This document shows, in pieces, positions 1-14,300 of a stretch of 64,000 nucleotides of DNA. The DNA comes from Crossaster papposus (taxonomy: Eukaryota > Echinodermata > Asteroidea > Velatida > Solasteridae): positions 558,001-622,000 of the forward strand of contig JBAIAA010000104.1 of the NCBI GenBank assembly GCA_037893245.1, given 5' to 3'. A model generated the notes under the pieces. It ran no database searches. It worked only from the letters and a program-made list of their open reading frames with translations, and was not told the DNA's origin. The first letter of the stretch is position 1. Each line of letters opens with the position of its first letter. The position numbers and the translations under genes are program-made.

Positions 1-3000
1 GATTCGCATTCGGTCTACAGTCAGTGAACGGTTCCGCATCAGGGTCAACGCCACAAACCACTTGTTGCGAGGCCAGAGCTTTTTCCTGGTTACCTGGCTT
101 AACTCATTGCTGTCATTAACTGCTCCGAGAAAGACAACATATATTATCTGCTGGTCATTAATTTGTAAGGGCATTGCAAGTTATATGAGAGCTTCAACTA
201 TAGGATTTTTCAAATTAGTGCACAGTGCGTAATTCGAGTTTATTTCCTATTGCCGACATTAGGGATCGTAATTATTGTTCTGGGCTAAGCGAATTTATGT
301 GAAGTTCTTTTAGACAACAAAGACTTTCCAAACTATATACATGTAAAACCAACCAAGTATACCAACCCATTTGTGCTGGTTTCTGTCTCCAGAAGATTAG
401 TGGAACCCTTTTTGTTCTTATGTCCTTGCCAACAGACTTCCAAAGGAAATGGCAAAACGTGACGAGAACAGGGTGCGTGTGGGCTACCTCCAGCTGCAGG
501 AAACCTAAATAAGACTTAAAACCTGCACCAAAACAAACGAAGAAAGCTAAGAACGATAATCAAGAAAACCAGTTTAGTATATCAACTGTATGTCTGTTTG
601 CATGAACATTCGGGGCTCCAACAATATTTTAAAAAAATAGAAAATAACCACGTTCTGTAATTCTGAGTTAACAAGCTTGGAATCATGTTTGAACTCAAAA
701 AAGGCGTTGTTTTATTATAAACTTCATTGGATAGCGCGTGCTTTTCACATTTTATATGTACTTTGAATCAACCGCTGTAGTTTACTAATGCGTCTCTATC
801 GAACTTGCCCTCGAGCAGTTACAGCTCTAGGGCGACTTCGATGAGACGATAGCTTACCCGGATCCCAGAGCTCCCATCCTCTCATTAAGGTACACTTATC
901 AACTCTGCCGATAAAGAGAACGCCGAACACGACCGCTTTGATGATCCGCATGAGGCATGACACCAAGCCCACCACGGCGTTCATGAAAAGGGTGACGTAA
1001 ACGGTCCAATGGAACAGCCGCCTGAATCAAAAGATTTAAAGCAATACGGTTGAAATGGGACGTAATTCAAAGAACAGTATTAATAACTGACCAATCAATG
1101 ACAAACATTAAAATGTTTTATGTTTTACATATTACTGTTCGAAATGTGTGTAGGCCTACATCTTTCATCTTGTCACTGAGCACAAGTATTGACCTTTTTG
1201 TTTTTTAATGAAATAATGTGCAACTTTGGCCAACTTTAACCATGTTTGGCCACCCTGTTAAGATTTAAGACTCATGAAGTGTTTGATGTTTCAATTTGGC
1301 CAACCTGTTGTTGAGACTTAAATGAACTTTCTCGCGCGCGTTTTTCTTTTCCTTCTGCAAGAAAACCATATGGGCCAAGGCGACTTGAAGGTAATATAAG
1401 ACGAATCCCACGACAAAGGTAAGCCTGATGAAACAAAATAAAAGAGAGAGAAAAAACACGCTGAAATAATGTAAACGAATAGTCTATAACTGCTCCCTTT
1501 CTAGTAGGGGAAAATGCATTTATGAAACAGGTGGCGGTAACAAGCCAACCGACCCCGGCTAGCTTGGTGTTCGAGTGGTAAGATTGTTTTCATCGAAAGA
1601 ATCTTTCTGGACAACACTCGTATGTAAATACACGTCTAATATGGACAAGTTAACTGGATTTTCAACTACATGTACTTCTATTTGCAAACAATCCAAGTAT
1701 TGATCAGTTACCAATATCCCTCCAGGAATGACAGGAGCCAGGTTAGCTCGCCTTCTTTGTGGATATAGTTGTTTAGTTGATAAATGATGAAATACGCCAC
1801 GAAGAACAGCAACAACCAAGCGACGAATTGGGTGATAAGAAAACCTGCAAGTCAAACCAAGCGAACAAAACGGAATGAATGACGCTTGTGACGTGGGGTA
1901 TAATATGACCGGCTTTTTACAGACACTGTAAATCAATAACATAAGTTTATTCTAGAAACTAAATGGAAGCAAATAAAGACGGTTATTTACCCCAGGCGGA
2001 AAACGCTATGGCATAACCAGAATAACGAAGATTTGCCACCTGTGTTACAGAGAAAACAAAATGTCAGAAAGATTCAGGGTGTGGATGTTTTCTAATAAAT
2101 TATCTGATTTGTGTTATTAATTTTAATTAATCTAAACTTCACGGAGCGTATGAAACCGGAGCGTATGGGGAGAATAAATAAACACCGCTCATTAATTTAG
2201 GTTTTCTTTATAATAGGCCTAAGCTTCTGGTATTAAAACTAATCGTTTCATGTGAGCTTACCACTAAGGCAGGTAAACTGAAGTTTTCTTTCGGACAGAA
2301 ATCCCGTACGCCCCTCCATAGCAATAACGTGTGTTCTCTGAAATGTACAGGTTGTAAAGTTGGAATTAACAGAGAAACATCTTTGTAAGACATCCAATTT
2401 TGGTGCCAAATTATCCACCCCGAATTTATTTTTTAAGAAAGAATATGGATAAACTCCCAGTCAGAATAATTAGTACAGCAGATACAAGCATGGAATTTGG
2501 TATGCCATAAGAAAGATAGGGCCATGCGGCATACCGCAACTAAACTAGTATTATTGAGATTTGCGTCAGGGTGATGTGAATTCCAATGTAACTTTTCGAT
2601 TCGTACATTTTGCAGTTAGTGTATTCTTTTTTTCAGTGTTTTGAGTTGAAGGCAATCCCTATTATGATAACTGGGTGGATTTCTTGAGGTCGTGACCATA
2701 GCCCTTTTTGTCTGCAAACAATAAACTTTTTTGGGGGCAATTATTAATGAACTATAATACCTGTAACATATTTGGACAAGGGAGTTGTAGAGCACTGCCA
2801 AAACTATGGCGATGTAACACGCAACCCAAAACGTATCTTAAAAAAAAAAAAATCAACATTAATCACATTTTGACCCTGAAAGTTATCATGACAATTGTAA
2901 TCCGGGTTCTGATGGGTCAAATCTAACGCAAAACGTTTAAGAAAGTGGAAGAATCTTTCCGGAAAACGCGCAAAATCAGATGGCCTATGGACTAAAACCA

Positions 3001-6000
3001 TGCGTTATTCGAACCTGTGCATGTCCGAGTTTAAAAGCGAGGAAAAGTATACTGCCGCGCAAACCTAATTCTCGTTGGTTTCCGAATAAAGACTTAAACC
3101 TATACTAGTCTATAACCTATATGTGATGGTACTAAAGTTAGGATCCAACCTTCAGCTATGTCGAATAATGCACTGGCTTCGTCCACGTATCTAGTCGCAT
3201 TGATGAGACTGAAGGCCTTGTAGATTAAACTATCTTCCCCCAACAGTTCGTCTTTCCTTTCCCAGAGTGAATTCACAACGGTGATGTACAATAAACCAAT
3301 CTTGAGCAATCCACAAGAAAAGCAACGATAAATGTTAAGTGCCACAGGGAGTTTGTTCCGAGTCTGTTGCGTATTTATCTTTATATTATGTTCAAATTAG
3401 GCGCCATTGTGTTCACAAATCACAAGCTTAAACGCGCAATATAAAAAACGAACTACATAAGTTTACAATGCATGATTTACATGCAGTTTAATTGTGATGA
3501 AATATGAGCAAAAATTGTTTTGCTTACTATAGTGGTCATCTTGAAGCTTCCGAAATAGAACCTCTTTCAAAACACGGTTTAATATACTGTTGTAGAGTTT
3601 AAGTTTGATAAAATACACCTTTCGCACCTGATAGGTTGTGATTGTGCTCAACGCGACGGTGATTATGTTGCGTGTAGAAAATCGGAAACCTGCGGCAAAT
3701 AAAACAAATCAACTGGTAAAGTTCCCAAGGCAGGCTGGTAGCCTACTGCGGAGTTTTTGGTAGATTAATTTAATCAGAAAATCGCCCTCAGAAATGATCT
3801 TTGTAAAATTTGTATTAGTATTTCAGGAAACTTAAAAAAATTGCATGACGTGAAAAAGAAACATCGTGCCAAAAATTGACTTCTCACTTCGAAAAATATA
3901 ACAGACCTCGGAGCACTCGTATTTTGTGGCGGTCATAGGATACTATTTTGTCCGGGTTCACAATTCTGCATTTGAAGACGGAATTTCGTAGACGAAATTG
4001 TATCTTTAGTAAACGTACCGGGTGCATCAATCCATATCTTTCTGATGAATAGATTCAGCCACCTTGTTTCTTTTCTAAAAGAGGACAACAATTAAAACAG
4101 AAATGTTAAGTGTAACAATAAAAGACGCCAGTGCAACACGTGTGGCATTGCAACAATGAAATAGAAAATAGTTTTGAGACACAGATTTATATGCACTTTA
4201 AAATCTGTAGAAAAATAAACCATAAGAACGTATGTGATTTTAAATTGTGTGCCTTTCGGTTTATATCAAATTTTGTTGATGCATTTTTCGATTGGTAAGT
4301 ATTCTAGTGTGGACTGACTCACTTTTCGTTCGGTGGAGTAAAGAGATACTTGACTCGTTCGTAATAATGCGTCTTTTTAAAGTAATCCTCTTCCTCTGCA
4401 TGAGCTGCTGTGATATCCTGTTATAAACAAAATGTCATAAAAACCAAATACTGGTTTAGAATATAGCATTAGTGATGTAGATTGATGTAGATGGAGGGGT
4501 GGTAGTGTTAGGGTGAAGGGGTGTAGGACTATTATGACAGTAATAATGCAGCCACAGCTTTTAGTGATTTGAAATAATGTATTGGTGAAAACATGATGAC
4601 TTTAGCTATAATAATAATAATGCTGATGAGGAGAACAATGGCTAAGAAAGTAAACCTATAATTTGCTCACTATTTACTGCGAGGACAATGGGTCTATTAG
4701 ATGTAAAGAATTTTAGCAAGGTCATTATATTTTACGACAGCAAAAAACATCAACCGACCTTTGGTTTATAGAGGTTCTTCTTGATTGCCTTCAAGAGTTC
4801 AATGAAAAAACTGATGTTGAGAAAGATGTAGTTAATGTACACTGGCACAGTCAAGGCAATGGTGGTGTCGCGTGACAGCTGTTTGGAAAATATATTAATA
4901 TCTCATAAATTCTTGTTTTTTCTTTTATTGTGTGTAAGATGAGTAGGCTTTTACTAATTACAACTCAGACAATTTCGGCCTAACTGCCACTTTCAGCAAG
5001 TTGGGAGGATAACTAAGTATATTTTAGTTAAATCTTATATTTTTAAAAATAAATCATGAAAACAATATAACGTAAATTAGTCATATGACTAGGCATCGTT
5101 TAAAACGATGCCTCATTTACGTTATTGTGACTGATATAATGTTGCAAGATATATGTTGATATAGGTTGCGACGTGTGCAAGAGTTGCTGTAAAATATATA
5201 AAATAAAAAAAGAATTTAACATTAACGAGAGTAAACGACAAAAGTAGATAACACTTACACCTTGCTGGCCTCTTCCGCAGAAGACAATTTGCATGATATT
5301 ATAGACAAGCCTGCAACAAAAACGAGGGAAAAGACCTTATACGGGAGACCAACTAAAACAGCACGATGAACATAAAAGGGTGGGGGGATCCTATTAAAAA
5401 AAACAGAAGGAACAAAAGAGACAAGAAAAGAATCTGCATTTCTTCCTAGACAATACCGACCCATACTCACCAGATATTAGTGTAAAATAAACCGATGGAA
5501 TTTCCGATGAGCCCATGCGTGGATCTGATTCTCAGGCACAGAAGAATCGGATAGAATACCAGAGATATCACCAAGACATTCGCCAAGCCAACGAATATTG
5601 CTATTGTTCCTTGAGGGAAAGACAGCAAAATATGGCTATATTCTGAAATTGTATTACCTATTTCCCGATACAGTAGAATCATCATAAGGAACAATCTCAC
5701 AGGGAGTTTAGCGTCATTAATATCTTTACATTGCAAGTAAGCTTTGGAAGAGTAATTTGGTTGGTTACTTTTTGGATAGTTGCAAAATGTATACTTTCCC
5801 TTCAAATGGGAAAGGAGGTAAACCCCTTCTATCGATTGTATGAGATGATGATTTTGTAATTACCTTTAAAGAAAAATAAACAACAATGTCCTTAAGTCAG
5901 TGCTAAAAACAGTTGAGATTACACACTAGACGTTTGGGAAAGAGACAGGGGACGGGGTGAGGGTGGGGGGAGGGGGGAAAGGGGGGGGGGGGGGGGTAAG

Positions 6001-8947
6001 GGTTTGCGGGGAGGTGTGGGATGGAGAATGGATTATGGCTGAGAAATCTGTCGGGGCACACCCTATATGTGTACGTCGATTATACCTTGAAGCATGTAAG
6101 GAATTCCAGATAGGACTGGGTCAATGATCCAATCTCCCGTGAACAGCTGTAGTACACTGGTAGACATGACGGAGAACGCACTGGCGACTGACCAGCGATC
6201 ATCGTACGAATCCACTAAATTCACTGGACTGAAAAGGTTTTAAAATGGTGGCAGTTATTCTGAGCTTATTGACGTATTTCGCATTAAAATTTCACTTTAA
6301 CCATTTAAGGTTTAAGTCGACACATTGCTTTAATTAAATTTTTTTAACTCGGAAATGAACATCGTTATCGCGCTTTGGGTTTAGTAAAAATGGACTTTCC
6401 ACAGAAAAGGTTCTGGCTTCGGCAAAACTGAATAATAATAATAATAATGTCGAGCTGTAAATTATGTAAGCCACTTAATGTCATATTGGCCACACATCGG
6501 AGTATGATAAAGGCACAGTGTCCCTCAAGTCAAAGCCTTAAGAAATGTTGAAGCCGAAACAAATGTTTGGAAACGGGCTGCCGAAGACTATACGGATGCT
6601 GCGTTCCTTCAAGTTCTGAAGGCGTCATTGTGATTAACAGTGTGGTTACATTTTAACTTGTCTAGATCTCGACACCCCCTTTCAGATTTCCGTTGGATAT
6701 GTGAATATCTTTTCTCAGTTTCAATTAAAGGAAAGACATTCTGGTAAGATTTTGCAGTGACCTCAACTTTATAGATTTTTAATTAGTAATTATTTTCAAA
6801 TTATACTTGACATTTTGACTAGCATGTGACACTTGTAATCATGTATAATATGTAAGCTGGTAATTCAAGTAAACATTGAACGAACTTACTAGGGAATTGC
6901 GGGTCTTCGAAAGCAGCATGTTGGACAAAGTTTGACCCTTTCTTCAAAGAACGCAAATATAAATATAATTCCTGCCTGTAAATAGAGAGAAAACATGACG
7001 CATCAAAACTGTTCTTGTTTCGTTACATTCTTCATTTTTAAAACTATTTTTAAGGGCTGTATACAACCCCTGTCTCCACATTTATAGTACGAGAACCTAG
7101 CGAGGTTTAAGAATATCGAGGCGCACAACGATAATTCCACCTCTAAATTGTAGTGTACGAGTATTTTTTTGCAGATCATATATCAATTAAGGAAGCGGGA
7201 ATCGGTCTACCCTGCTAAAAACTGAATAATAATAATAATAATGTCGAGCTGTAAATTATGTAAAAAAATGTAAACTAAATATTCATTAAATCATGCACCT
7301 ATTTTTATCTACATGTATCAGCAACTTAAGCAACTTAAACAAGTACTTGACTAAACAATCGCACAGACGGTAAATATATATTTATATATATATTTTATTT
7401 TATATTTTTATTACATTTTTTATTTTTAGGAAGGGGGGCGGGTGATCTGAAAAAAAGTCACAGGTTTACCCATGTGTGCCTCGAACCATTCAATAAAATG
7501 GAGTTAATACAAGTTTTACATTTCTCCGACGAAAATGATCGTACAACATGTCCAAAATAAGTTTAAAGTTACCGATATTGGAAGAGTAGCGTAGACCCAG
7601 TATAGTAGCTTTACTACTGGGTTATCGCATCCTGGATCGAGGGTTGAAAGTGGCTTTGTTGCGTTCAACAATTCACTGAAAATGTAAGAAAACAGAGGTT
7701 TCTAAGGCGATACTCGGACAAAAAACAAGATTTCGAGACGATTATGCCGTGTTATGTTATTTAGGCTGATACGGTAGGCCTACTTTATTGTGATCATAAT
7801 TGTGATTTTGTGGGTACATCACGTGGTGATGTAAGGAGTAATATCAGTGACTGTGATGACCATATCAGTGACTGTGATGACCATAACATATACTATTATA
7901 AGATACAGAAAGATAAATCGATCCAATTTACAACTGTGATGTGGAATACGTGTTTAACAACGGAGGGACGCATAGCACTCGAGACGAAGCCAGCGTCCCC
8001 GAGGGTGTTAAAAACGTCATATCCCACATCCCAGCAGTTAGCTATTGTGGCAAAAAAAATGTATTTTTGTAATAACACAATCGAGGAGTTTCTTTTGTTC
8101 CTCTCGATAATTTCCCTTGTTTGTACTAACGTTTTCCGACGGCTCTCATTGGTTTTGTACACGAATCTCAATCGAGGACGTCCTCGATTCTAACCCTAAC
8201 CCCAATTCACCTTCGTGTCGCCAGGCATGTGTCCTCTATTTACACCATAAACAAACGCATGTATTTCTTGTGGTATTAATAATTGCTTTTCGGGATGGTA
8301 CAAAATGATGAACACGGTGCTAAGGAACTGATAAATCAAATGGTATTTTTTGTTTACTTACTCAGCACGCCAATCGAAATCATTGGCAACCCTGCAATGG
8401 AAAAAATATCATATTTAGAAATGAGAAAGAAAAACAACCGTCGATTTCATTAGTATATATATTAACAAGTGTTAACAAGCAGACAGTGATGTTAAACGAT
8501 GTTAAAACGCATTTAAGAAGTACTCAATGTTAAAAGTAAATTCACGTATAGAATCCAGGCGTGAGGTATTCATATGGCCGGTAATGGCTTGTTAGACTGA
8601 AATTCATCAATACCAGCACAATATAATTCAACACAATAACTCATCATTACCAAAATATAATGACTCATCGTTACCAGCATATTAACTTTATTATTGAACA
8701 CAATTATTGCTGTCCATTATCAAGTAAACAAACACAACAGTATGCTATAATTACAGAGTCAACCATTATTTTGTAACATAGTTTGCGTCAAATACTCTAT
8801 TCACAGTGTGGCAATATGCGGTGATATTGAAAAGCCACACTGCACTTACATTGTAGCCAATACCTTTTATGTAGTAACACAATTGTGAAATTGTCGTTGG
8901 TGTACTTACCACCATGTTGGATCTGTGTACGGATCGAAGGTCGCCAT
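1..8947 (-). CDS. STRA6-like multipass retinol-transporter family protein A (partial, C-terminus off window)
   Basis: Twenty exons join in phase on the minus strand: 8910-8947 (ATG), 8362-8391, 7573-7675, 6890-6975, 6086-6228, 5471-5609, 5259-5310, 4759-4878, 4323-4417, 4019-4074, 3628-3689, 3150-3300, 2761-2836, 2262-2337, 1991-2039, 1712-1844, 1305-1424, 858-1021, 367-522 and 1-119 (continues left), giving 656 residues. The start ATGGCGACC has A at -3; exon 1 begins at an AG (about 9022), so a noncoding upstream exon is likely. The family moves retinol across the plasma membrane; vertebrate STRA6 binds RBP4 and calmodulin. Family signatures are LFMNAVVGLVSCLMRI (858-1021), FLQLEVAHTHPV (367-522) and NKWFVALTLMRNRSLTVDR (1-119), the last aligning with the conserved basic C-terminal helix. 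The N-terminal extracellular segment has a sequon (NAT) and is longer than in gene B. The pair diverges head to head. The donors at 3150 (GTTGGA), 1305 (GTTGGC) and 367 (GTTGGT) are weak but fixed by phase and by the paralog. Homology is secure; ligand and physiology are inferred. Confidence 0.93.
5071..5124. repeat. Inverted-repeat hairpin in intron of STRA6-like A
   Basis: Core arms aggcatcgttt / aaacgatgcct (5091-5113) lie inside outer arms acgtaaat / atttacgt. The outer arms are separated on the left by a small palindrome agtcatatgact. It sits close to the donor side of exon 5259-5310. It could be a short MITE end or a chance stem. Confidence 0.5.
5948..6020. repeat. G-tract, potential G-quadruplex (C-rich on the gene's sense strand)
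   Basis: Consecutive G runs, the longest about 17 G, separated by short spacers. On the sense strand of gene A this is a poly-C tract in the intron between exons 6086-6228 and 5471-5609. Long homopolymers are prone to length error in assemblies. Confidence 0.7.
6424..6469 (+). repeat. Dispersed repeat copy 1 (AAT microsatellite plus unique tail)
   Basis: A segment of about 46 bp (aaaactg, (aat)n, then tcgagctgtaaattatgtaa) recurs at 7217-7263 with essentially no change. The copies lie in two neighbouring introns of STRA6-like A. Probably the 3' tail of a short retroelement or MITE. Confidence 0.65.
7217..7263 (+). repeat. Dispersed repeat copy 2
   Basis: Near-identical partner of 6424-6469, in the intron between exons 7573-7675 and 6890-6975 of STRA6-like A. 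The flanks differ, so only this short unit is shared. Confidence 0.65.
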
Positions 8948-11329
8948 TTTACCTCACTCTTTGACGCTTCTGTTCTATAAATGTGGCTCTTCATAAATCG
9001 CAATCTCACAATATTTAAGGTACTGCAAATTAAAAAAATTATGCTGGTAATCAGTTTATTTAATTCAGAAATTCCACTGGCAATTATTGTTTAGCAAATA
9101 CGTCCACGTTCGCCTCGCACTATACTATTACTAGGCAACACAGACGCACACACAACACACTCATTCGCAATGATGGTTCTTCGAGGCGTACTATATACTA
9201 CATAACTATTGACATTATAGGAAAAAGCTTTTGTTATTCATTTTGAACTTTGCCCTTGCGAGGCTTCCCTGGTCCATACATTCAAATGGATACCAACAAA
9301 TGGTCGACAACTAACAAGACTTAAACCTTGGGTTAATGGGAGCCTGGAGGGTGAACGGGTCATAATTAGAGAGATGGAAAATTGATTTGGAGATATAAAA
9401 ATGTAATTTTGGAATAGGCCTACAACGTCAATCATTGATGAACGTACAATATTATAAATCTCTACCCATCTTCACGACGAAGTATGGCCTCAATCATGTG
9501 TTTTGATAAAATGTATGTACAAAATATACATATGGTAATTATTTCTATCAATTATAACAATACACTCAAAGCTAATTGTGCATTATGCCATTATGAACAT
9601 CATGTAATAATTAAGATGATCAATATCAACAAAAGCAAGTAACCAAATATATTTAATAAATATCTTGTAAGTGTGAAGATTTGTACATGTTATTAATATT
9701 TCACTTAATGAATTCCATAATCTAGGTCCCTCGTATCTTATAGTGTGTTTTTTAGCAAAGGGCTCTAGCGCGAGGTAGGCCTAATAATATGAATGCCAAT
9801 ATCCCACTATGGTTGGGACCGCCCCAACTGTAGTTTGGGTTGGCCTACTATACAGTTGGAACCTTAGCCGCAGTTCAAGTTGGGGCGTAACATTACCCGT
9901 ATGATCGCAAGTTTAATATGGCACGATGGAGGTATCGACATCAGTTTTTTGTTTAGAACATAACTGACCTTTCTTTTTCAGTAACCACGATCCTGAACGA
10001 CGTGCAATGATAAACAAATCTAACGACAAATCATTTTGTTGTTGACACACTAGTTGCTGTGATGACGCGTTGCCACACACACTCCGCCGTCGGTTTTGCC
10101 AATTCACATACATTTTCAGAGAATGGTGGCCACGGTGAAAGACTCACATGCAGGATGAGTGCATGTTGTGTCTGGTTATCCTGCCATGCACATATGTATG
10201 ATCGAAGGTAGATGTGTAAGCGCATCGACTACTACATTTTATACGTAGTTTTTAGGACTCTAAATAAACATGAGCAGGGGCTAAATTCATTGAGCTGCTC
10301 AGTACAGACATGTTGCTATACCAGCCCAAAACACTATGTTCTAATTCAACATTAGCTAGCACTGTAGCAGGCCCACAAATCATATACAATCACCTAAAAT
10401 TGTTTGTATTTTGTGAACCTGTTTTCGCTATAAGGAAGATTGTTTATGCTAAGCAATTATGATTTATAGCTGACAGTTCCATAAAATTGGCCTCTGCAGA
10501 GGTCATCACAAGTCCGCACACATTGTATTTGTCGCATGACCGATGAACCGCGACCAGCTCACGTACGGAAGTGACTGCCATCCATCCATGCAGTGCCGAG
10601 TTTCAAAATATCGGGCACACTTACCCTAGTGGCACTGTACATCTGTTGCTGCCTTCAAATTTGTACAGTGTCCATGTACATGTACATACTGTACACGAAC
10701 AGTGCCAACTGCGTTTATTTGCAGCACACCTCTTCCGTAAAAAACATCCAACAATACATTGGGGGATTGGACTAGTAATTCTATGACTGTGGCGTCAATG
10801 TTTCCGAGGTAAGTTGTGTGTAGAAATCAGGAAATGACACATGTACATGTACTTGCGCGGTTATAGTTACATGATAAGGATGAGTTGGATGATGCAAGCC
10901 TCATAATATATAGCGTATCAGTCGTGTGGTGCGTACAGTGAATGATGGTGATGGTGCAGGTTTCAGGTTTCAAACCTCGATTTTCTTTATCACAAACGGT
11001 GCAGCCAATCTCAGTCAGTCTAGAAATTCACTCAAACAACGTTAATATAAAACAAGTAGATCAATCGTATTTGCTGAAACAATATAGTTTCACTTTTAAT
11101 TCATATATCCTAAAAAAGAAATTAAGAAAATCTTTTAGTAGTTCATAAGAAAATAGAAAGACAGTCGTAAATTGTGGATAATAAAACAACGTAGACTTTA
11201 TTAAATTTGTGCAACATGTAAAGGGAAAGAATCGGCCAAAAAACAAATAAATGAGTGATGGGGCGTTAACTAGTTCTTGGTTTCTCCAAGTTAATATAAC
11301 GTTATTGCCTCAGCACTAGAGACAACAAT
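8948..11329. other. Intergenic region between divergent STRA6-like genes
   Basis: It separates the start codons of two head-to-head paralogs and must hold both promoters and the 5' UTR of gene A (exon 1 extends at least to 9022). I see no convincing coding exon. It holds tacatgta-type palindromes near 10675-10695 and 10840-10852, a hairpin-like segment at 9815-9890 (gccccaact / agttggggc), and a stretch at 9708-9745 resembling common dispersed-repeat sequence. No TATA or operator was assigned. Confidence 0.6.
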
Positions 11330-14300
11330 ATGGAAGAGGGGATTTCGAATAATGAAGACCAACCTTCGGCATTTAGCTGCAGTGAGACATCTTATCAGCT
11401 GAGCCTATGGATCCAATACAGCCTAATACCGGCCGTGAGTTCATTCATTTTGCAGGTTCCTCTTAATTATATAGCACTAGTTTTATATTATCATGCTAGT
11501 GTTTAGTAAACAACCAGGTTCTTTTGAAAAGAAAATCTTTTAATGTTCGTGATTATTGAAAAGACGTGGTATAAGCATAACATTGAAAATGTACTTCATC
11601 TTATCGGTAAAACGACAGTCGTTAATTGCTTTGGCCTCTTTGTGTCGTGCCCAAAAGATTTTGTTATAAAAATGTTGCTATAGTATTTAACCTGCAGTCC
11701 ACTCAACTCAGTTGTGGAGGACAAAGTAAACAGGATTCCAGTTATTGTCTTGGAAACCAAATTATTAAAAATATAATTCTCTGTTTAAATCAAGGGGAAT
11801 ATGTCAATATCAGTATTCCCCTTTTGCTATTAAAATCCTTAGCTAAATGCTTGTTGGCCCCCTCCAGGTTACGACCATAATAGTGTTTTCATTTCTGCAA
11901 CCACGAGTCCGTCTGTGGCCAAAATGCTGCAAGATGAGGCCCAGTATTGCAAGGTGAGTATTTGGGGTGCCAGTTTGGTTTTTGTAAAGGTCAAGTTAAT
12001 GTTGCGTGTGAGATTGAATCGCTGATGAATACCCATAGTACAGAATTAATATTCTCCTCAAAGCTTTTGGGCCATCCACTTGAAAGCAAAATAGGCTTGT
12101 TGGTGATTTTTAAAGTATAGGCCTATGCATTATGTAAAATAGTTGTAAAATAAACGTCCAAGTCAACACTCCCCCCATACACCCCTCCCCCACCACTTCT
12201 CCCCTGAACAACTCCCTCCTCCCAATCCCCTCCGAAACCCCTCCCTTTTAGTAAAAGATTTACACCACAATTCCTTCCGATAACCCCCTCCCAAACTGGC
12301 CCCAGCTCTTTCTTTCCAATTCCCTCTTGAATCATTCAGTCTTGCTATTTAAATTTCTTGTTTTAGTTATTTCGATTGCATTGTCCCTTTTCTTACTTGC
12401 AATATTTTCATTTACATGTGTATTTGCTTTGTCATTGTGCTGTTTTAATTTCTTGCGCGAATAAAAAATAATAAATGATAATGACAATACTAGCCTATAT
12501 TGTGCAGTTAGGGTCTCACAGTTTACAACGGCTAAGAGCTAATGTATGTCAATGTTACAATATTAGAATGTTTGATAGTTGACGCCAATGTATGATTTTG
12601 CTTTCAGTCCAGCGAATTTAATCGATTCCTACGATGACCGTTGGTCTTTTGCTTGCGCCTTTGCTGCTATGTCTACCTGTGTCATTATGCTGTTTACTGG
12701 GGAGTGGTTCTATAATCCTGATATTTCCAGCGTGCCGGAGGTTTTACAAGGTATTCCATTTTTCCCCATTTGAGTTCAATAGGTTGTACATGTATATCTT
12801 TTTAGGTCGTATGTCATTTTACAGTAAGTTTATTATGTTAATGATTTAATTCCAAAATACACTTATTTGTATATAAATAAATTTGCCGACTTACTCCATA
12901 TAATGCATGCATATTCCTATACTATTTCTCCCCAGAATATGGCGTCGTTGAAACGCCCTGTTCAACATACTAAACGGCCTTATACTGAATAAATGAAACA
13001 TTTCAAAGGCCATATTTTTATTTAGTTTCACAGCATTTTCTTTTTTGCTTACAATTTTATAGGTAGCGTTCTATACGAAAATGTACGATGGCACTATAGC
13101 GGCCGTATTGCAAAATTTAAAAAGAAATTAAAAAAACTACTCACGTACAAGACTGTGTACATGTACATTTGTTTGGACTGGTGTGACCTTTGTCGCATTG
13201 GGAGTGTTATCATTAAAAATAATATTGACTCTGTGACTCATCGTACCAGACAGTCTGTATCGGTTTCTGATGACAACATTGAACCTGAAAGACGGAACTA
13301 TAATGTACCACTAGTGTTACCTTACTTTCGTATTATAAGTCCATCTAGATTTAACGATAAAGTTAGCACAAAGCAGATAACGTCACAACATTATATTGTT
13401 AATGCGCCTGCCGTTTTCAATTTAATATTCCTTAAAAAAATATTCAACTTGTTTGCATATCAGTTTGTGCGTAAAAAGTATGATATACGCACACAGTGAA
13501 TTGTTTATCTCAACAAACAAAGTACAATATTTTTATGTGCGCTTTAATTGTTACGCTTAAAAATGGCTTCTCATTGCTTGTACAATGAAACTTATCTGTA
13601 TGTGAACATTTATCTGCGTCATTTTTGCTGACATGAACAGTCTATCTTATTGCATAAACCATGGACTCTACGTCAATAGTCACAATAATACTTTAATGGG
13701 TCATTCAACGGTCGTGCCTACTGATGTTTGGCATTATACGAACGCATGATAAGTCAAGTTGCCAAAGGCATAACTTTGAAGTTTTAATATAAATTATTGT
13801 CAGAATTTGGAATTTTAATCATGAACAGAATTTAGATGTAGTAGAATGAGAAAAATATGAATTTAAGGATTCGTACTGGGGCGCAGTAGCAACTAATGGA
13901 ACCAAAACAAACTTACAGCTTTCTTTGTTATTGTGAGTATTTACATGTTTTGTTTATTTGTAAAAATAGGTACCATCAAGATATTCATCGCGATGCTCAA
14001 CGTGTTAGAAATCAGCATAGCGTACTACCCACTCCTACTCTGTCTAAGCACAGACCACGAGGTGCTTGGAAATACACTAGGACTGATTAATACATTAATC
14101 TGGTAAAATGAGACATTTCTTTATTCAGAAAAAAAATTCATGTATTTTAAAGTCATATTGAACGTTATTTAAATTTATACTACGCCCATGTACTTTGGAG
14201 GTTTGAGGCCTGTTCATTAGTCATCACCTTGATGTCTCCTGTCAAGTCGTTATCAAAGACAGAGAGCAAACATCCTCGACAAAATGTGCAATTTCTTCTT

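Noticed and set aside
1559-1942. 127-codon minus-strand ORF
   Set aside because: Wrong frame across exon 1712-1844 of STRA6-like A, whose correct frame reads FLITQFVAWLLLFFVAY.
3891-3980. Candidate extra exon of STRA6-like A
   Set aside because: Splice-like borders exist, but the required phase gives a stop (GAA TTG TGA); the true exon is 3628-3689.
7810-8193. 127-codon plus-strand ORF containing a duplicated 21-bp word (7841-7882)
   Set aside because: Lies in a STRA6-like A intron; no family resemblance; explained by a short tandem duplication.
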